Of a DNA stretch of 33,899 nucleotides, positions 16,208-25,866 are shown piece by piece. Each line of letters opens with the position of its first letter. The stretch's first letter is position 1. The DNA is taken from positions 1 through 33,899 of the forward strand of contig JABXID010000181.1 of assembly GCA_013373245.1 (NCBI GenBank), given 5' to 3'. The notes beneath the pieces were generated by a model, which made no database searches, was not told the origin of the DNA, and worked only from the letters and a program-made list of their open reading frames with translations. The translations under genes were made by a program, and so were the position numbers. The DNA is from Gammaproteobacteria bacterium. GTDB lineage: Bacteria; Pseudomonadota; Gammaproteobacteria; Enterobacterales; Alteromonadaceae.

Positions 16208-17341
16208 ATGAGTTCACCAAACATAAGTAAAGTTGCTGCATTTGTTCAATCTCGGTTTGTTGACCTAACGCTGTCAAGAGATTTTGCGTTTTCGCGTTTA
16301 GGTATAGAAAAGTCTGATACAGGTCAAGCTGGCGGGCGATCGCTTTTAGATGTAGAAACTAAAGCGGCAGAACAAAAGCAAAAAAAACAAGCAACAGAGC
16401 AAGAGTTTCGTGTTTACGTAAATGAATATTTTCATGAGCAATTATTCGACTATATAGAACAAAGAACTAAAGATACCGACTACATCTTTTCTGAGCTTCT
16501 AACTATTGAACCAGAAATCCCAAAAATCTTCGACGCTTGTGCTGCGCCCGCAACAGGCGTAAAGCAGTTAGTTCCATTAATTGAAGCTTTACCTTGGTTA
16601 AAAGCCATATTCTTACACCGCATCAACAAAAGTCCATTTCGCGAAGAAAAATCGACAAAACCCACGGTTGAAAAAGTCGACTTGGGCATTCGATACATTG
16701 GTATAGAAAACACCAAATTTCTACTAATGTCAGAAATAGGTAAACGTTGGTTGCCTCATAGCACCGAGCCATTCAGTGACTTTAAAAACAGCGCGTGGTT
16801 ATACTCAATTGCTACGGCCAATTGCATGCGTGCGTTAGCGCCACTGTATAAACTAAGTCCCGAAGTGGCGTTTTTCTTCGGCTTATTCCATGCGGTTGGT
16901 GGCAATTTAATGTTACGTATGTATTTAAGAGCATTTAATACTGTCCGCGTTGAACAAATGAAAGAAACATCTAAGGCAGGACGTAAGGATATTGAGAAAG
17001 TGTTAGATACACTTGAAGTGGACCCTTCATTCGTCAGTCAAGCGCTATTAACTTACTCGTGGCGTTTAACCTGCACGGTCTTTGAAAAGATGGGGTTAAA
17101 GTTTGCGGTGGTCGCGCCGTTTGCGGAAGAAGCACTGCATAAAACTCCAATCACAGAAGCCAGTCCAATGACCCAAGCTCTATATCAGGCCAAATCGTTT
17201 GCCCAATATAAAATGCTACAAAAAAATAGACTGATTGAATTAGATGAAGCAAAAGCTTTTTTAACCCATTCTCGTATTAATAACACGATTATCGGCGAAT
17301 TAAACAAGGTAAATCTAACAAAAATAAAATTTTCTGTATAA
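16208..17341 (+). CDS. HDOD-domain protein
   Basis: A 377-aa cytoplasmic protein. Residues about 1-90 are a charged region with a Lys/Gln-rich stretch and no domain I recognise. From about residue 95 the HDOD pattern is visible: a LLTIEPEIPKIFDACAAPATG entry helix, LIEALPWLKAIFLHRINKSPF (compare IxxDPALxxRLLRxANSxFY), VDLGIRYIGIENTKFLLM, a helix with AWLYSIATANCMRALA, and the degenerate HD remnant FGLFHAVGGNLML where the usual H-D is H-A. HDOD proteins bind partners or nucleotides rather than hydrolyse them and often act in signalling. It has no attached output domain. A TATAAT (16186-16191) lies just upstream, without a good -35 or ribosome-binding site. Confidence 0.75.
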   Translation: MSSPNISKVAAFVQSRFVDLTLSRDFAFSRLGIEKSDTGQAGGRSLLDVETKAAEQKQKKQATEQEFRVYVNEYFHEQLFDYIEQRTKDTDYIFSELLTIEPEIPKIFDACAAPATGVKQLVPLIEALPWLKAIFLHRINKSPFREEKSTKPTVEKVDLGIRYIGIENTKFLLMSEIGKRWLPHSTEPFSDFKNSAWLYSIATANCMRALAPLYKLSPEVAFFFGLFHAVGGNLMLRMYLRAFNTVRVEQMKETSKAGRKDIEKVLDTLEVDPSFVSQALLTYSWRLTCTVFEKMGLKFAVVAPFAEEALHKTPITEASPMTQALYQAKSFAQYKMLQKNRLIELDEAKAFLTHSRINNTIIGELNKVNLTKIKFSV

Positions 17342-17452
17342 ATTTTCGTGGGCAAGTATTCATATTGAACATGTGGGGCTTGCCCGGAATATCCACAAGT
17401 TAAATTTTATAAATATCCGTATAAACCAAGAATTAGCCCCAAAAGACAAATC

Positions 17453-17486
17453 TGCCACTCTATTCATACTATAAAATAATTATTCA
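17453..17486. promoter_or_regulatory. Putative ArgR operator (tandem ARG boxes)
   Basis: AAAATAATTATTCA (17473-17486) matches the ARG box core TGAATAATTATTCA at 12 of 14 bases. TGCCACTCTATTCA (17453-17466) is a weaker half-match centred 20 bases upstream; paired ARG boxes are normally 21 apart. The location upstream of argD suits ArgR control of arginine synthesis and degradation. The weaker box may be chance. Confidence 0.45.
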
Positions 17487-17532
17487 CTATTATTGAAAAA
17501 CTAGCTTAATCCTTATTTTTCTTGGACTTACC

Positions 17533-17548
17533 CCCCCTTGCAAGGGGG
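17533..17548. repeat. GC-rich perfect palindrome CCCCCTTGCAAGGGGG
   Basis: A perfect 16-base palindrome in an otherwise AT-rich leader, flanked by extra C on the left and AG on the right. It could form a strong hairpin in the argD leader or be a trace of a dispersed repeat. No U-run follows on the plus strand; on the minus strand AAGTCCAAG follows, so it is not a normal terminator. Confidence 0.6.
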
Positions 17549-17710
17549 AGACACCGCCATTTATTTCTGCAATAATTGATTAAATGAACTACATTTTTTA
17601 ACTCGCATCTCACCAGTTGATGTGACAAATGAAGTTAAAAATTGGAATAAGAGCGAAACAATAAATCACTCAATTCCACAGGTAAAATCCAATATCAAGA
17701 GGACACTTAA

Positions 17711-18916
<1,206 letters not shown>

Positions 18917-18921
18917 CTTCA

Positions 18922-18959
18922 ATAAAGCCAATATCGGCACATAACGATGTTGGCTTTAT
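18922..18959 (+). terminator. Long hairpin between argD and astA
   Basis: ATAAAGCCAATATCG and CGATGTTGGCTTTAT form a 15-bp stem (one G-U pair) with an 8-base loop, directly after the argD stop. The descending arm ends in TTTAT but no long U-run follows. It may be a leaky terminator or an RNA stabiliser that sets argD and astAD expression apart. Confidence 0.6.
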
Positions 18960-19016
18960 CTTCGTAATACCAGACACCCTACTCTACGCTATGTGTAACC
19001 AATTGAAGGAGCGCGT

Positions 19017-20054
19017 ATGTTTGTGATCCGCCCGATTCAACAAAAAGACTTTTCCGAGCTATATGCTATGGCGGAAGAATCTGGTCATGGATTTACTTCC
19101 CTACCGGTCAATGAAGAGCTTATTACCAATCGAATAAAACGCGCAGAAGATGCAGTAAGTAACCCTGACGCCAACCAACCTGGTGAGTTCGGTTATTTAT
19201 TTGTTATGGAAGATACCGAAACAGGTGCCATTATGGGCACGTGTGGGATCGAGTCGTCTGTCGGCTTAAGCGACGCCTTTTATCATTATCACCTGAGTAA
19301 AGTTGTACACAATAGCCGAGAGCTAAACATTTACAACACTGCAGAAATACTCACTTTGTGTAACGACTACACAGGTGCGGCCGAATTATGCACTTTGTTC
19401 CTACGAGAGCCATATCGCAAAGGTGTTAATGGCCGAGTTCTGAGTAAATCTAGATTTTTATTTTTAGCGCAAAATCAACACCGCTTTTCTGAAACGGTAA
19501 TAGCTGAGATGCGCGGTGTTTCTGATGAATCTGGTGAGTCTCCTTTTTGGGAATGGCTGGAAAAACATTTCTTCTCGATGGACTTCCCAACTGCTGACTA
19601 TTTAACCGGTATTGGTCAAAAGGTATTCATCGCTGAACTTATGCCGAAATACCCTGTTTATGTCAGTTTACTTAGTGACGCAGCTCAGCAAGTAATTGGT
19701 AAAGTTCATCCTAAAACAAAACCTGCACTAAAATTGCTGAAAAGTGAAGGTTTTAACTGGAACGGTTATGTCGATATATTTGACGCAGGCCCAACAGTTG
19801 AATGTGACTTAAACCAAATTAGAACCGTACGCCACAGCGGCGTATATACAGTTAATATTGTCGATTCCATTGAGAACTCTGCAAGTGATAAAAGCTATAT
19901 AATGTTATCCAATACAGAAGTTCAGAACTACAGAGCTACGGCTATACCAGGCGTGCTTGACGAACAAAGTACAGTTATTAATTTAGATATTAAAACTGCA
20001 GAGTTACTGCACGTTGAACAAAACGCTCAAGTACGAGCTGTCAATTTATTATAG
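19017..20054 (+). CDS. astA: Arginine N-succinyltransferase
   Basis: AstA transfers succinyl from succinyl-CoA to arginine, the first step of the arginine succinyltransferase (AST) route that yields glutamate and ammonia. The 345-aa protein has the family start [29 protein letters not shown], then the GNAT-like fold with [52 protein letters not shown] and [24 protein letters not shown]. Length is normal (E. coli 344). AAGGAG precedes the ATG. astD follows after 11 bases, so the two are co-transcribed. astB and astE, needed to complete the pathway, are not in the window. Confidence 0.97.
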   Translation: MFVIRPIQQKDFSELYAMAEESGHGFTSLPVNEELITNRIKRAEDAVSNPDANQPGEFGYLFVMEDTETGAIMGTCGIESSVGLSDAFYHYHLSKVVHNSRELNIYNTAEILTLCNDYTGAAELCTLFLREPYRKGVNGRVLSKSRFLFLAQNQHRFSETVIAEMRGVSDESGESPFWEWLEKHFFSMDFPTADYLTGIGQKVFIAELMPKYPVYVSLLSDAAQQVIGKVHPKTKPALKLLKSEGFNWNGYVDIFDAGPTVECDLNQIRTVRHSGVYTVNIVDSIENSASDKSYIMLSNTEVQNYRATAIPGVLDEQSTVINLDIKTAELLHVEQNAQVRAVNLL

Positions 20055-20065
20055 AGAGCATCATT

Positions 20066-21559
20066 ATGAGTCAATCAGAAAACAAATTTATCGACGGCCA
20101 ATTTATTAATGGTCAATGGTCGCAAGGCCAAGGTCACGACCTAGAGTCTCTAAACCCAGCGACAGGCGAGCCATTGTGGCAAGCAAAGTCTGCGACTGTT
20201 GAACAAGTCAATGACGCCGTAACCGCTGCCAGAGCAGCTTTTCAACCATGGGCAGATTTAAGCGTTGAAGAACGTTTAGCTATCATCAAAAAATTTGCTG
20301 AATTATTAGGTGAATACAAAGAACAAATCGCTTTAACAATCGCTATGGAGACGGGTAAACCTCTTTGGGAAACTCGCACCGAAGTTGGCGCAATGATTGG
20401 CAAAGTAGCGATTTCTGAAAAAGCGTTTTTTGAGCGTACCGGCAGTAAAGAAACAGCTATGCCTCAAGGCAAGGCTATGTTACGTCACCGCCCTCACGGT
20501 GTCGTTGCAGTTTATGGCCCATACAATTTCCCTGGTCACTTACCAAATGGTCACATAGTTCCAGCATTAATTGCCGGTAATACTGTGGTATTTAAACCAA
20601 GTGAGTTAACGCCGATGGTAGCGCAAATAACGGTCGAGTTATGGCAAAAAGCCGGTTTACCTGACGGTGTATTAAACTTAGTTCAAGGTGAAGTTGAGAC
20701 CGGAAAGGCTTTGGCATCGCATCCGCAAATTGACGGTTTATTCTTTACTGGTAGCTCAAACACTGGCCATCTATTACACCAGCAGTTTGCCAGTCAACCG
20801 GGTAAAATCTTAGCACTAGAAATGGGTGGTAATAATCCGCTTATCGTTGATGACGCCAAAGACACTAATGCAGTAGTGCATGACATTATTCAATCAGCAT
20901 TTATTTCAAGCGGCCAACGTTGTACTTGTGCTCGTAAATTGATCTTACCTGAAGGTCCAGAAGGCGACGCGATTTTAGCAAAACTAATCGAAGCCACTAA
21001 GGCAATCGTAGTTGGCGACTCGCTAGATAATGACGCTCCGACTCCGTTCATGGGCTCTATGATCTCAGAAAAAGCAGCGTTATCTATGGTTGAAGCACAA
21101 AAGCAATTAGTGTCGTTAGGTGCTGAGGTTTTAGTTGAGTTAACTCATTTAAAAGAAGACACTGGATTCGTTACCCCTGGTATTATTGATTGCACCAACA
21201 TCAATGACTTCCCAGATGATGAACATTTTGGCCCATTGTTAAAAGTGTTTAGAGTGGCTGACTTTGACGCGGCTATCAAACTAGCAAACGACACTTCATA
21301 CGGTTTGTCTGCTGGTTTGTTAAGTGACAACGAAGCGCTGTATCAAAAATTCTTAGCTCGCATTCGTGCGGGTATCGTAAACTGGAACAGACCAATCACA
21401 GGGGCAAGCAGTTCTGCACCGTTTGGTGGTATTGGCCAAAGTGGTAACCATCGTGCAAGCGCTTATTATGCTGCCGATTATTGCTCATACCCAGTTGCAT
21501 CTGTAGAACTTGATAAAGTAGCTCTACCAGAAACATTAAGCCCGGGTTTATCCATATAA
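20066..21559 (+). CDS. astD: N-succinylglutamate 5-semialdehyde dehydrogenase
   Basis: AstD oxidises N-succinylglutamate semialdehyde to N-succinylglutamate with NAD+, the fourth step of the AST pathway. The 497-aa aldehyde dehydrogenase has [19 protein letters not shown] (the oxyanion Asn), [14 protein letters not shown] for NAD binding, the general base Glu252 in [10 protein letters not shown], and catalytic Cys286 in [11 protein letters not shown]. Length fits AstD (E. coli 492). It lies 11 bases after astA and is followed by an intrinsic terminator, so the argD-astA-astD unit ends here. Confidence 0.97.
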   Translation: MSQSENKFIDGQFINGQWSQGQGHDLESLNPATGEPLWQAKSATVEQVNDAVTAARAAFQPWADLSVEERLAIIKKFAELLGEYKEQIALTIAMETGKPLWETRTEVGAMIGKVAISEKAFFERTGSKETAMPQGKAMLRHRPHGVVAVYGPYNFPGHLPNGHIVPALIAGNTVVFKPSELTPMVAQITVELWQKAGLPDGVLNLVQGEVETGKALASHPQIDGLFFTGSSNTGHLLHQQFASQPGKILALEMGGNNPLIVDDAKDTNAVVHDIIQSAFISSGQRCTCARKLILPEGPEGDAILAKLIEATKAIVVGDSLDNDAPTPFMGSMISEKAALSMVEAQKQLVSLGAEVLVELTHLKEDTGFVTPGIIDCTNINDFPDDEHFGPLLKVFRVADFDAAIKLANDTSYGLSAGLLSDNEALYQKFLARIRAGIVNWNRPITGASSSAPFGGIGQSGNHRASAYYAADYCSYPVASVELDKVALPETLSPGLSI

Positions 21560-21604
21560 CAATAAATCGCACAACTTAAACAAGTGCATCTCGGGCAGCC
21601 ACAC

Positions 21605-21633
21605 AGTTAGGGGTATTTTTCTCCTAACTTTTT
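21605..21633 (+). terminator. Rho-independent terminator after astD
   Basis: AGTTAGGGG-TATTTTT-CTCCTAACT followed by TTTT forms a 9-bp stem with one G-U pair, 46 bases past the astD stop. Confidence 0.8.
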
Positions 21634-21670
21634 GGCTTAAATAATATTTTCCCTGATATCAAATAGGACC

Positions 21671-22486
21671 ATGCAAATGCATAACTCAGTTACTGAACTG
21701 TTCGACAACTTATGGAGCAACTACCTTGAAGTTACTCCGTCGGCCACTAAGATTCACCAGCTGTTAGGTAAAGATAACGGCAAAGACGTTGTTAACGATC
21801 ACATTGCGTTACGCACTTTCAACATTGAAAAAGTGAACAAAGATAAACTAGCGGCACATTTTTTAGCCGTAGGTTATAAAGAATGTGGTGACTATGACTT
21901 CGTTGCCAAAAAACTAAAAGCCAAACACTACGAACATGAAAATCCAGAAATGCCTAAAGTGTTCATTAGTGAATTATTAGTTGAGGAATTTTCGCCAGCC
22001 GCTCAAGAAATAATCCAACGTATGGTTAGCGAAGTTAACGAAAGCGCAGTAACAGCAGACAACTTTTTGTATTCAGGTACACATTGGCAAGTTAGCCAAG
22101 AAGAGTACAAGCTATTATTACAGGAAAGTGAATACGCTGCTTGGGTATCTGCTTGGGGTTATAGAGCAAATCACTTTACCGTCAACATTAACTTATTGAC
22201 GCAATTCGAGCGCATTGAAGACGTAAACCAATCATTAAAGGACGCTGGTTTTGCATTAAATACCTCTGGCGGAGAAATTAAAGGCTCACCAGAAGTTTTA
22301 CTAGAACAATCTTCAACCATGGCTGATACCGCAACGGCGACATTCAGCGACGGAACATTAAATATTCCGAGCTGTTTCTACGAGTTTGCCCGCAGATATC
22401 CTTTGCCAAACGGCGAACTCTATACTGGATTTGTAGCAGCTTCTGCCGATAAAATCTTCGAAAGTACTGACGCCAAATCAAGCTAG
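21671..22486 (+). CDS. DUF1338 protein, putative non-heme metal dioxygenase (HglS-like, short form)
   Basis: The 271-aa protein belongs to DUF1338, a VOC-like fold whose characterised members (HglS/YdcJ) are Fe(II)-dependent 2-oxoadipate dioxygenase/decarboxylases in lysine catabolism. The metal ligands are recognisable: His44 in NDHIALRTF, His168 in RANHFTVNIN and Glu238 in FYEFARRY. It is shorter than YdcJ (about 450 aa). ATG at 21671 has AGGACC just upstream. It follows the AST genes but is behind a terminator, so a functional link to arginine breakdown is only contextual. Its true substrate is unknown; a 2-oxo acid or similar carboxylate is the natural guess from the family. Confidence 0.85.
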   Translation: MQMHNSVTELFDNLWSNYLEVTPSATKIHQLLGKDNGKDVVNDHIALRTFNIEKVNKDKLAAHFLAVGYKECGDYDFVAKKLKAKHYEHENPEMPKVFISELLVEEFSPAAQEIIQRMVSEVNESAVTADNFLYSGTHWQVSQEEYKLLLQESEYAAWVSAWGYRANHFTVNINLLTQFERIEDVNQSLKDAGFALNTSGGEIKGSPEVLLEQSSTMADTATATFSDGTLNIPSCFYEFARRYPLPNGELYTGFVAASADKIFESTDAKSS

Positions 22487-22542
22487 GTACATTCGTACCG
22501 CTCGCTCAGGTTGAAACTACCAAAGTAAACGGTTAAATTGCA

Positions 22543-22607
22543 GGTTCAGTTTGCAGTTGTGTAAAGATGCCATAGGTTGCTCATTGCCCAATAACGCAAG
22601 CTGAACC
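22543..22607. repeat. Inverted repeat GGTTCAGTTTGC / GCAAGCTGAACC upstream of the DUF3802 gene
   Basis: Twelve-base arms (22543-22554 and 22596-22607) match in 11 positions with one G-U and enclose 41 bases. The right arm ends two bases before a TATAAT (22610-22615). This could be a paired regulator site over a promoter or a leader hairpin of an upstream transcript; no -35 with normal spacing is evident. Confidence 0.45.
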
Positions 22608-22640
22608 CTTATAATAACGGCAAACTCAACGAGTATTACT

Positions 22641-22991
22641 ATGGTTACTGATAAATCTAGTTACGATGAACTTATCGATTACCTTTCATCCAGCAAAAAT
22701 ATTTTTGTCGATGATTCTGGCCCCTCCGATGGCATGCCAACCATTGAAACTTTAATCGAAGAAGAGTTGTCTGAACAGATCATCTCCCTTTGCTCTCAGC
22801 ATGAAGCGTTAGAAGCTAATCATCGCTCTGTTATCATTCGAGAGCTAGACAGCATTGTCTATGATATCCAACAAATTTTATTAGAATTCTGGCAAAAACC
22901 AGCAACAGAACAACAAGCTCAGTTTATTCACGAGTTTGCCGGTCTAATCAAAAACGTATTTGATACTCAAGTTGCAGAGTTGCTGGACTGA
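22641..22991 (+). CDS. DUF3802 family protein
   Basis: A 116-aa acidic protein fitting DUF3802, a family restricted to Vibrio, Shewanella and relatives. Typical features are the MVTDKSSYDELIDYLS start, the ETLIEEELSEQIISLC helix, the conserved NHRSVIIRELDSIVYDIQQIL segment, and QFIHEFAGLIKNVFD near the end. It appears all-helical, with no signal peptide or membrane segment. Function is unknown. It is preceded by a TATAAT and an inverted repeat, and is separated from the following OsmC-like gene by 67 bases on the same strand. Confidence 0.85.
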   Translation: MVTDKSSYDELIDYLSSSKNIFVDDSGPSDGMPTIETLIEEELSEQIISLCSQHEALEANHRSVIIRELDSIVYDIQQILLEFWQKPATEQQAQFIHEFAGLIKNVFDTQVAELLD

Positions 22992-23058
22992 TCTCCACCA
23001 GCAACATAATTACCAACGCGCTTAATTTACAAGCATAACCACTTAAATAAGGTTTACA

Positions 23059-23463
23059 ATGAAAGCAAAAGTTTCTTGGATTGATGGCATGGCCTTCGTT
23101 GGTCACTCCGAAACCGGCCATAAAATTGTTATGGACGGTGACCGCGAAGGTGGTGCGCCATCACCAATGGAAATGGTACTAATGTCAGCGGGCACCTGCA
23201 GTGCTATTGACGTTGTATCAATTTTAGAAAAGGCGAAACAAAAAATAGCCAATGTCGATGTAGAGCTCAGTGCAGAACGTGCTGAAACTATTCCTAAAGT
23301 ATTCACATCAATCCACCTAAATTTTGTTGTAACAGGTACTGACGTTGCTGAAAAACATGTTGAGCGAGCTGTAAAACTATCAGCAGACAAATATTGTTCA
23401 GTAGCAAAAATGTTGGAACAAACCGCAAAAATCACCCACGGTTTCGAAATAAAACAGGCATAG
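23059..23463 (+). CDS. OsmC family protein (YhfA-like)
   Basis: The 134-aa protein has the OsmC fold: a beta-rich N-terminus, the GGAPSPMEMVLMSAGTCSAIDVVSILEKAK helix with the first redox cysteine (in AGTCSAID) and a second cysteine in the later helix (SADKYCSVAKML), as in thiol peroxidases of the family. It is closest in outline to YhfA-type members (length about 134), whose activity is less well known than OsmC/Ohr. A thiol-dependent peroxidase role is possible because both cysteines are kept. AAGG lies before the ATG. In E. coli yhfA is next to crp, which is not the case here; instead speD follows after 144 bases. Confidence 0.9.
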   Translation: MKAKVSWIDGMAFVGHSETGHKIVMDGDREGGAPSPMEMVLMSAGTCSAIDVVSILEKAKQKIANVDVELSAERAETIPKVFTSIHLNFVVTGTDVAEKHVERAVKLSADKYCSVAKMLEQTAKITHGFEIKQA

Positions 23464-23502
23464 TTTTATCGAAGATTACGGATGATAAAGTAAGCTTTTT
23501 AA

Positions 23503-23523
23503 TTTTCAGTTCCGAACTGAAAA
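23503..23523. repeat. Perfect palindrome TTTTCAGTTC-C-GAACTGAAAA
   Basis: Ten-base perfect arms with a single central base sit about 85-105 bases upstream of speD. As RNA it would form a hairpin past the OsmC-family stop, but without a U-run on the plus strand. As DNA it has the size and symmetry of a dimeric repressor operator. Confidence 0.55.
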
Positions 23524-23607
23524 ATTTACGCTAAAATCATTTTGTGAAATTGACAAACTACTTTATTATCCGCCCAATTTTTTTAGGGGATTTCTGAGGG
23601 GATATTC

Positions 23608-24402
23608 TTGAACAACAAACTCAAACTCTACGGCTTCAATAACTTAACAAAGAGCTTAGGATTTTGTATCTACGACGTTTGTTATGCAAAAACGCCAGAG
23701 CAACGTAAAGAATATATTGAATATATTGATGAACAATATAACGCTGACCGTTTAACTGACATCCTAACGGAAGTCTGTGACATCATAGGCGCAAATATTT
23801 TAAATGTTGCTCGTCAAGATTATGAGCCCCAAGGCGCTTCGGTCACCATTTTAGTCAGCGAAGAAGAAATTAAATCGCCAGATGAAGTGGATCAAACGGA
23901 ATCGCCGGGCCCACTGCCTGAAACCGTAGTTAGCCACTTGGATAAAAGTCATATATGTGTTCACACATACCCAGAAGTGCATCCACATGACGGTATATGT
24001 ACCTTCCGTGCAGACATTGAAGTGTCCACCTGTGGTGTAATTTCGCCTCTAAAAGCTCTTAATTATCTGATCCACGCGTTGGAGTCAGATATTGTAACTT
24101 TGGACTACAGAGTTCGCGGTTTCACTCGCGATACCGAAGGTCACAAACATTACATTGATCACGATATTAACTCGATCCAAAACTTCATCGGCCAAGACAT
24201 TTTAGAGATGTACGAGATGATTGACGTCAATGTCTATCAAGAAAACATCTTCCACACTAAAATGATGATCAAAGATAATGACATCAACACCTACTTGTTT
24301 GGCTTAAGCACCGATGAATTGAGCAAAGAAGAGGAAGAAGAAATTCGCCTGAAACTGCGCAAAGAAATGCAGGAAATATTTTACGCGCGAAATATTCCTT
24401 AA
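23608..24402 (+). CDS. speD: S-adenosylmethionine decarboxylase proenzyme (E. coli type)
   Basis: SpeD decarboxylates S-adenosylmethionine to give the aminopropyl donor for spermidine synthesis. The 264-aa proenzyme is near co-linear with E. coli Spe[18 protein letters not shown] start, [19 protein letters not shown], and the self-cleavage site [17 protein letters not shown], where cleavage before Ser (about residue 114) creates the pyruvoyl cofactor. [22 protein letters not shown] and [11 protein letters not shown] follow. The start is TTG at 23608; the N-terminus aligns with E. coli only from this codon, and a strong GAGGGGA ribosome-binding site lies 5 bases upstream. speE is not adjacent, unlike in enterics. 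Confidence 0.96.
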   Translation: MNNKLKLYGFNNLTKSLGFCIYDVCYAKTPEQRKEYIEYIDEQYNADRLTDILTEVCDIIGANILNVARQDYEPQGASVTILVSEEEIKSPDEVDQTESPGPLPETVVSHLDKSHICVHTYPEVHPHDGICTFRADIEVSTCGVISPLKALNYLIHALESDIVTLDYRVRGFTRDTEGHKHYIDHDINSIQNFIGQDILEMYEMIDVNVYQENIFHTKMMIKDNDINTYLFGLSTDELSKEEEEEIRLKLRKEMQEIFYARNIP

Positions 24403-24453
24403 TTTGGTCTCAATTGATAGCGGCCTAGAGCAGCATTAAACTCGGAGAAGCTC

Positions 24454-24876
24454 ATGTTCACCACCCCAATTCAACCGAGGTTTTCCGAAACGGATGCTTT
24501 AGGTCATATCAATAATACGGTTGTACCTGTTTGGTTCGAGTCTGCTCGAACTGAGGTTTTTCAAATATTTAATCCTCAGCAAGACCTCAACGCATGGAAT
24601 CTTATTATTGCGAAAATAGAAGTGAACTTCCTAGCTCAGATTAGCTATCAGCAAAACATAACCATACAAACTCAAATTTCTAAAATAGGTAACTCTTCTT
24701 TTACTGTTTTGCAGGAAGCTATTCAAGATAATAAACGCGTTGCTTGGGGCGAGGCCGTTATGGTCAAGTTTGATTACGCATCAGCTAAAAGCGTTACTAT
24801 TACAGAGCATGAGAGAGAACAACTAACTAAGCACCTTATCGATAAAAGTGAACTGACCACTTGGTTTTCTGATTGA
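24454..24876 (+). CDS. Hotdog-fold acyl-CoA thioesterase (4HBT / FadM-like)
   Basis: A 140-aa 4-hydroxybenzoyl-CoA thioesterase-type protein. The active-site motif is clear in PRFSETDALGHINNTVVPVWFESAR, with Asp in ETDALGHINN as the probable catalytic residue. A typical hotdog core follows (IIAKIEVNFLAQISYQQNITIQTQISKIGNSSFTVLQEA, then VAWGEAVMVKFDY). It resembles the YbgC/FadM group that hydrolyses acyl-CoA to release CoA; the acyl substrate cannot be told. GGAGAAG lies before the ATG. It stands 51 bases after speD on the same strand, so could be co-transcribed. Confidence 0.9.
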   Translation: MFTTPIQPRFSETDALGHINNTVVPVWFESARTEVFQIFNPQQDLNAWNLIIAKIEVNFLAQISYQQNITIQTQISKIGNSSFTVLQEAIQDNKRVAWGEAVMVKFDYASAKSVTITEHEREQLTKHLIDKSELTTWFSD

Positions 24877-24936
24877 CAAAGTATTATTCTGCGTGTTTTC
24901 CTATCGCAACAGCGCGTTGCTAACTAGAAGAAAAAT

Positions 24937-25866
24937 ATGACATTTACCTTGTTAATTGTCGATGATGAAACCGATAATCTCAGAGTGTTATCTAACATCT
25001 TAAAAGACGATTACAATGTACTGATAGCCAAAAATGGACACCAGGCATTACAAATCGCAGACAAACAACAGCCCTCTTTAATTTTACTCGATGTTATCAT
25101 GCCACAAATGAGTGGTTTTCAAGTTATAAAAGAATTGAAAGGTAATCCGAGCACACAAGATATTCCAGTAATTTTTATAACCGGTTTAGAATCTAGCGAT
25201 GATGAAACTCAAGGTCTTAATCTTGGTGCTGTGGATTACGTTTCTAAACCATTTCATCACGGAATAGTCAAAGCTCGCGTTAAAAATCAAATCGACTCTG
25301 TTCGCCAAAAGCAATTGTTAGAACAACTGGCTAATATCGACGTACTAACCGAATTGCCTAACCGCAGAAAATGGAAACTCGATTCAGAAAACCTGCCTTC
25401 TATTTTTAACAACTATGACCAAATTAGCGTGGGCATAATAGATATTGATCATTTTAAAAAATACAACGATCACTATGGCCACGCTATGGGAGACAAAGTC
25501 CTGTCATCCGTCGCTCAGTCGTTAAATCAATTTCTTATCAATTTAGGTGGTCGCTTATACCGATTCGGTGGCGAAGAGTTTATTTTTTTACTACCTTCTA
25601 TACAAGCGTCAAATACCTTGGATAAAATCGGGCAACTCACTGATCATATAGAAAAATCAGAACACCCACATGCTAACTCTCCGGTCAGCAAAGTGGTCAC
25701 AGTCAGTGTTGGGTTATGTACTCAAGAGTTAACCACCGAAACGCCAATCAAGCGCATGTTGGAACAAGCAGACGAACTTTTGTACCAGGCCAAAAAAAAT
25801 GGACGAAATCAACTGCTGCAAGTGGATACTTTAACGGATAGAAGAAAAGCAAAGAGTGTCATTTAA
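24937..25866 (+). CDS. Response regulator with GGDEF output (diguanylate cyclase)
   Basis: The 309-aa protein joins a receiver domain (residues 1-120; acidic pocket Asp9/Asp10, phospho-acceptor Asp52 in LLDVIMP, Lys104 in SKPF) to a GGDEF domain. The active-site loop is GGEEF (211-215), preceded by the DIDHFKKYNDHYGHAMGD nucleotide and metal motif, so cyclic di-GMP synthesis is expected. The RxxD inhibitory site normally five residues before GGEEF is absent, so feedback inhibition is probably lacking. A short coiled-coil-like linker (about 118-132) joins the domains, as in WspR/PleD-like proteins. Its last bases overlap the following hybrid kinase by 11 bases, which makes the two a coupled pair. 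Confidence 0.95.
   Translation: MTFTLLIVDDETDNLRVLSNILKDDYNVLIAKNGHQALQIADKQQPSLILLDVIMPQMSGFQVIKELKGNPSTQDIPVIFITGLESSDDETQGLNLGAVDYVSKPFHHGIVKARVKNQIDSVRQKQLLEQLANIDVLTELPNRRKWKLDSENLPSIFNNYDQISVGIIDIDHFKKYNDHYGHAMGDKVLSSVAQSLNQFLINLGGRLYRFGGEEFIFLLPSIQASNTLDKIGQLTDHIEKSEHPHANSPVSKVVTVSVGLCTQELTTETPIKRMLEQADELLYQAKKNGRNQLLQVDTLTDRRKAKSVI

Larger units (their letters stand above)
17342..17710 (+). other. Regulatory gap upstream of argD
   Basis: A 369-base gap with no gene. It contains putative ArgR boxes (17453-17486) and a GC-rich perfect palindrome (17533-17548), each listed separately. The remaining 160 bases before argD are AT-rich and may be an untranslated leader. I see no confident sigma-70 promoter; a TATAAA at 17470-17475 would overlap the ArgR boxes, which would suit repression. 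Confidence 0.5.

Noticed and set aside
22487-22520. GGTAC-ATTC-GTACC hairpin after the DUF1338 gene
   Set aside because: Stem of about 5-6 pairs with no U-run; too weak to call a terminator.
24899-24925. GCAAC-AGCGC-GTTGC hairpin before the GGDEF gene
   Set aside because: Only five pairs and no T-tract; not enough for a terminator or operator call.
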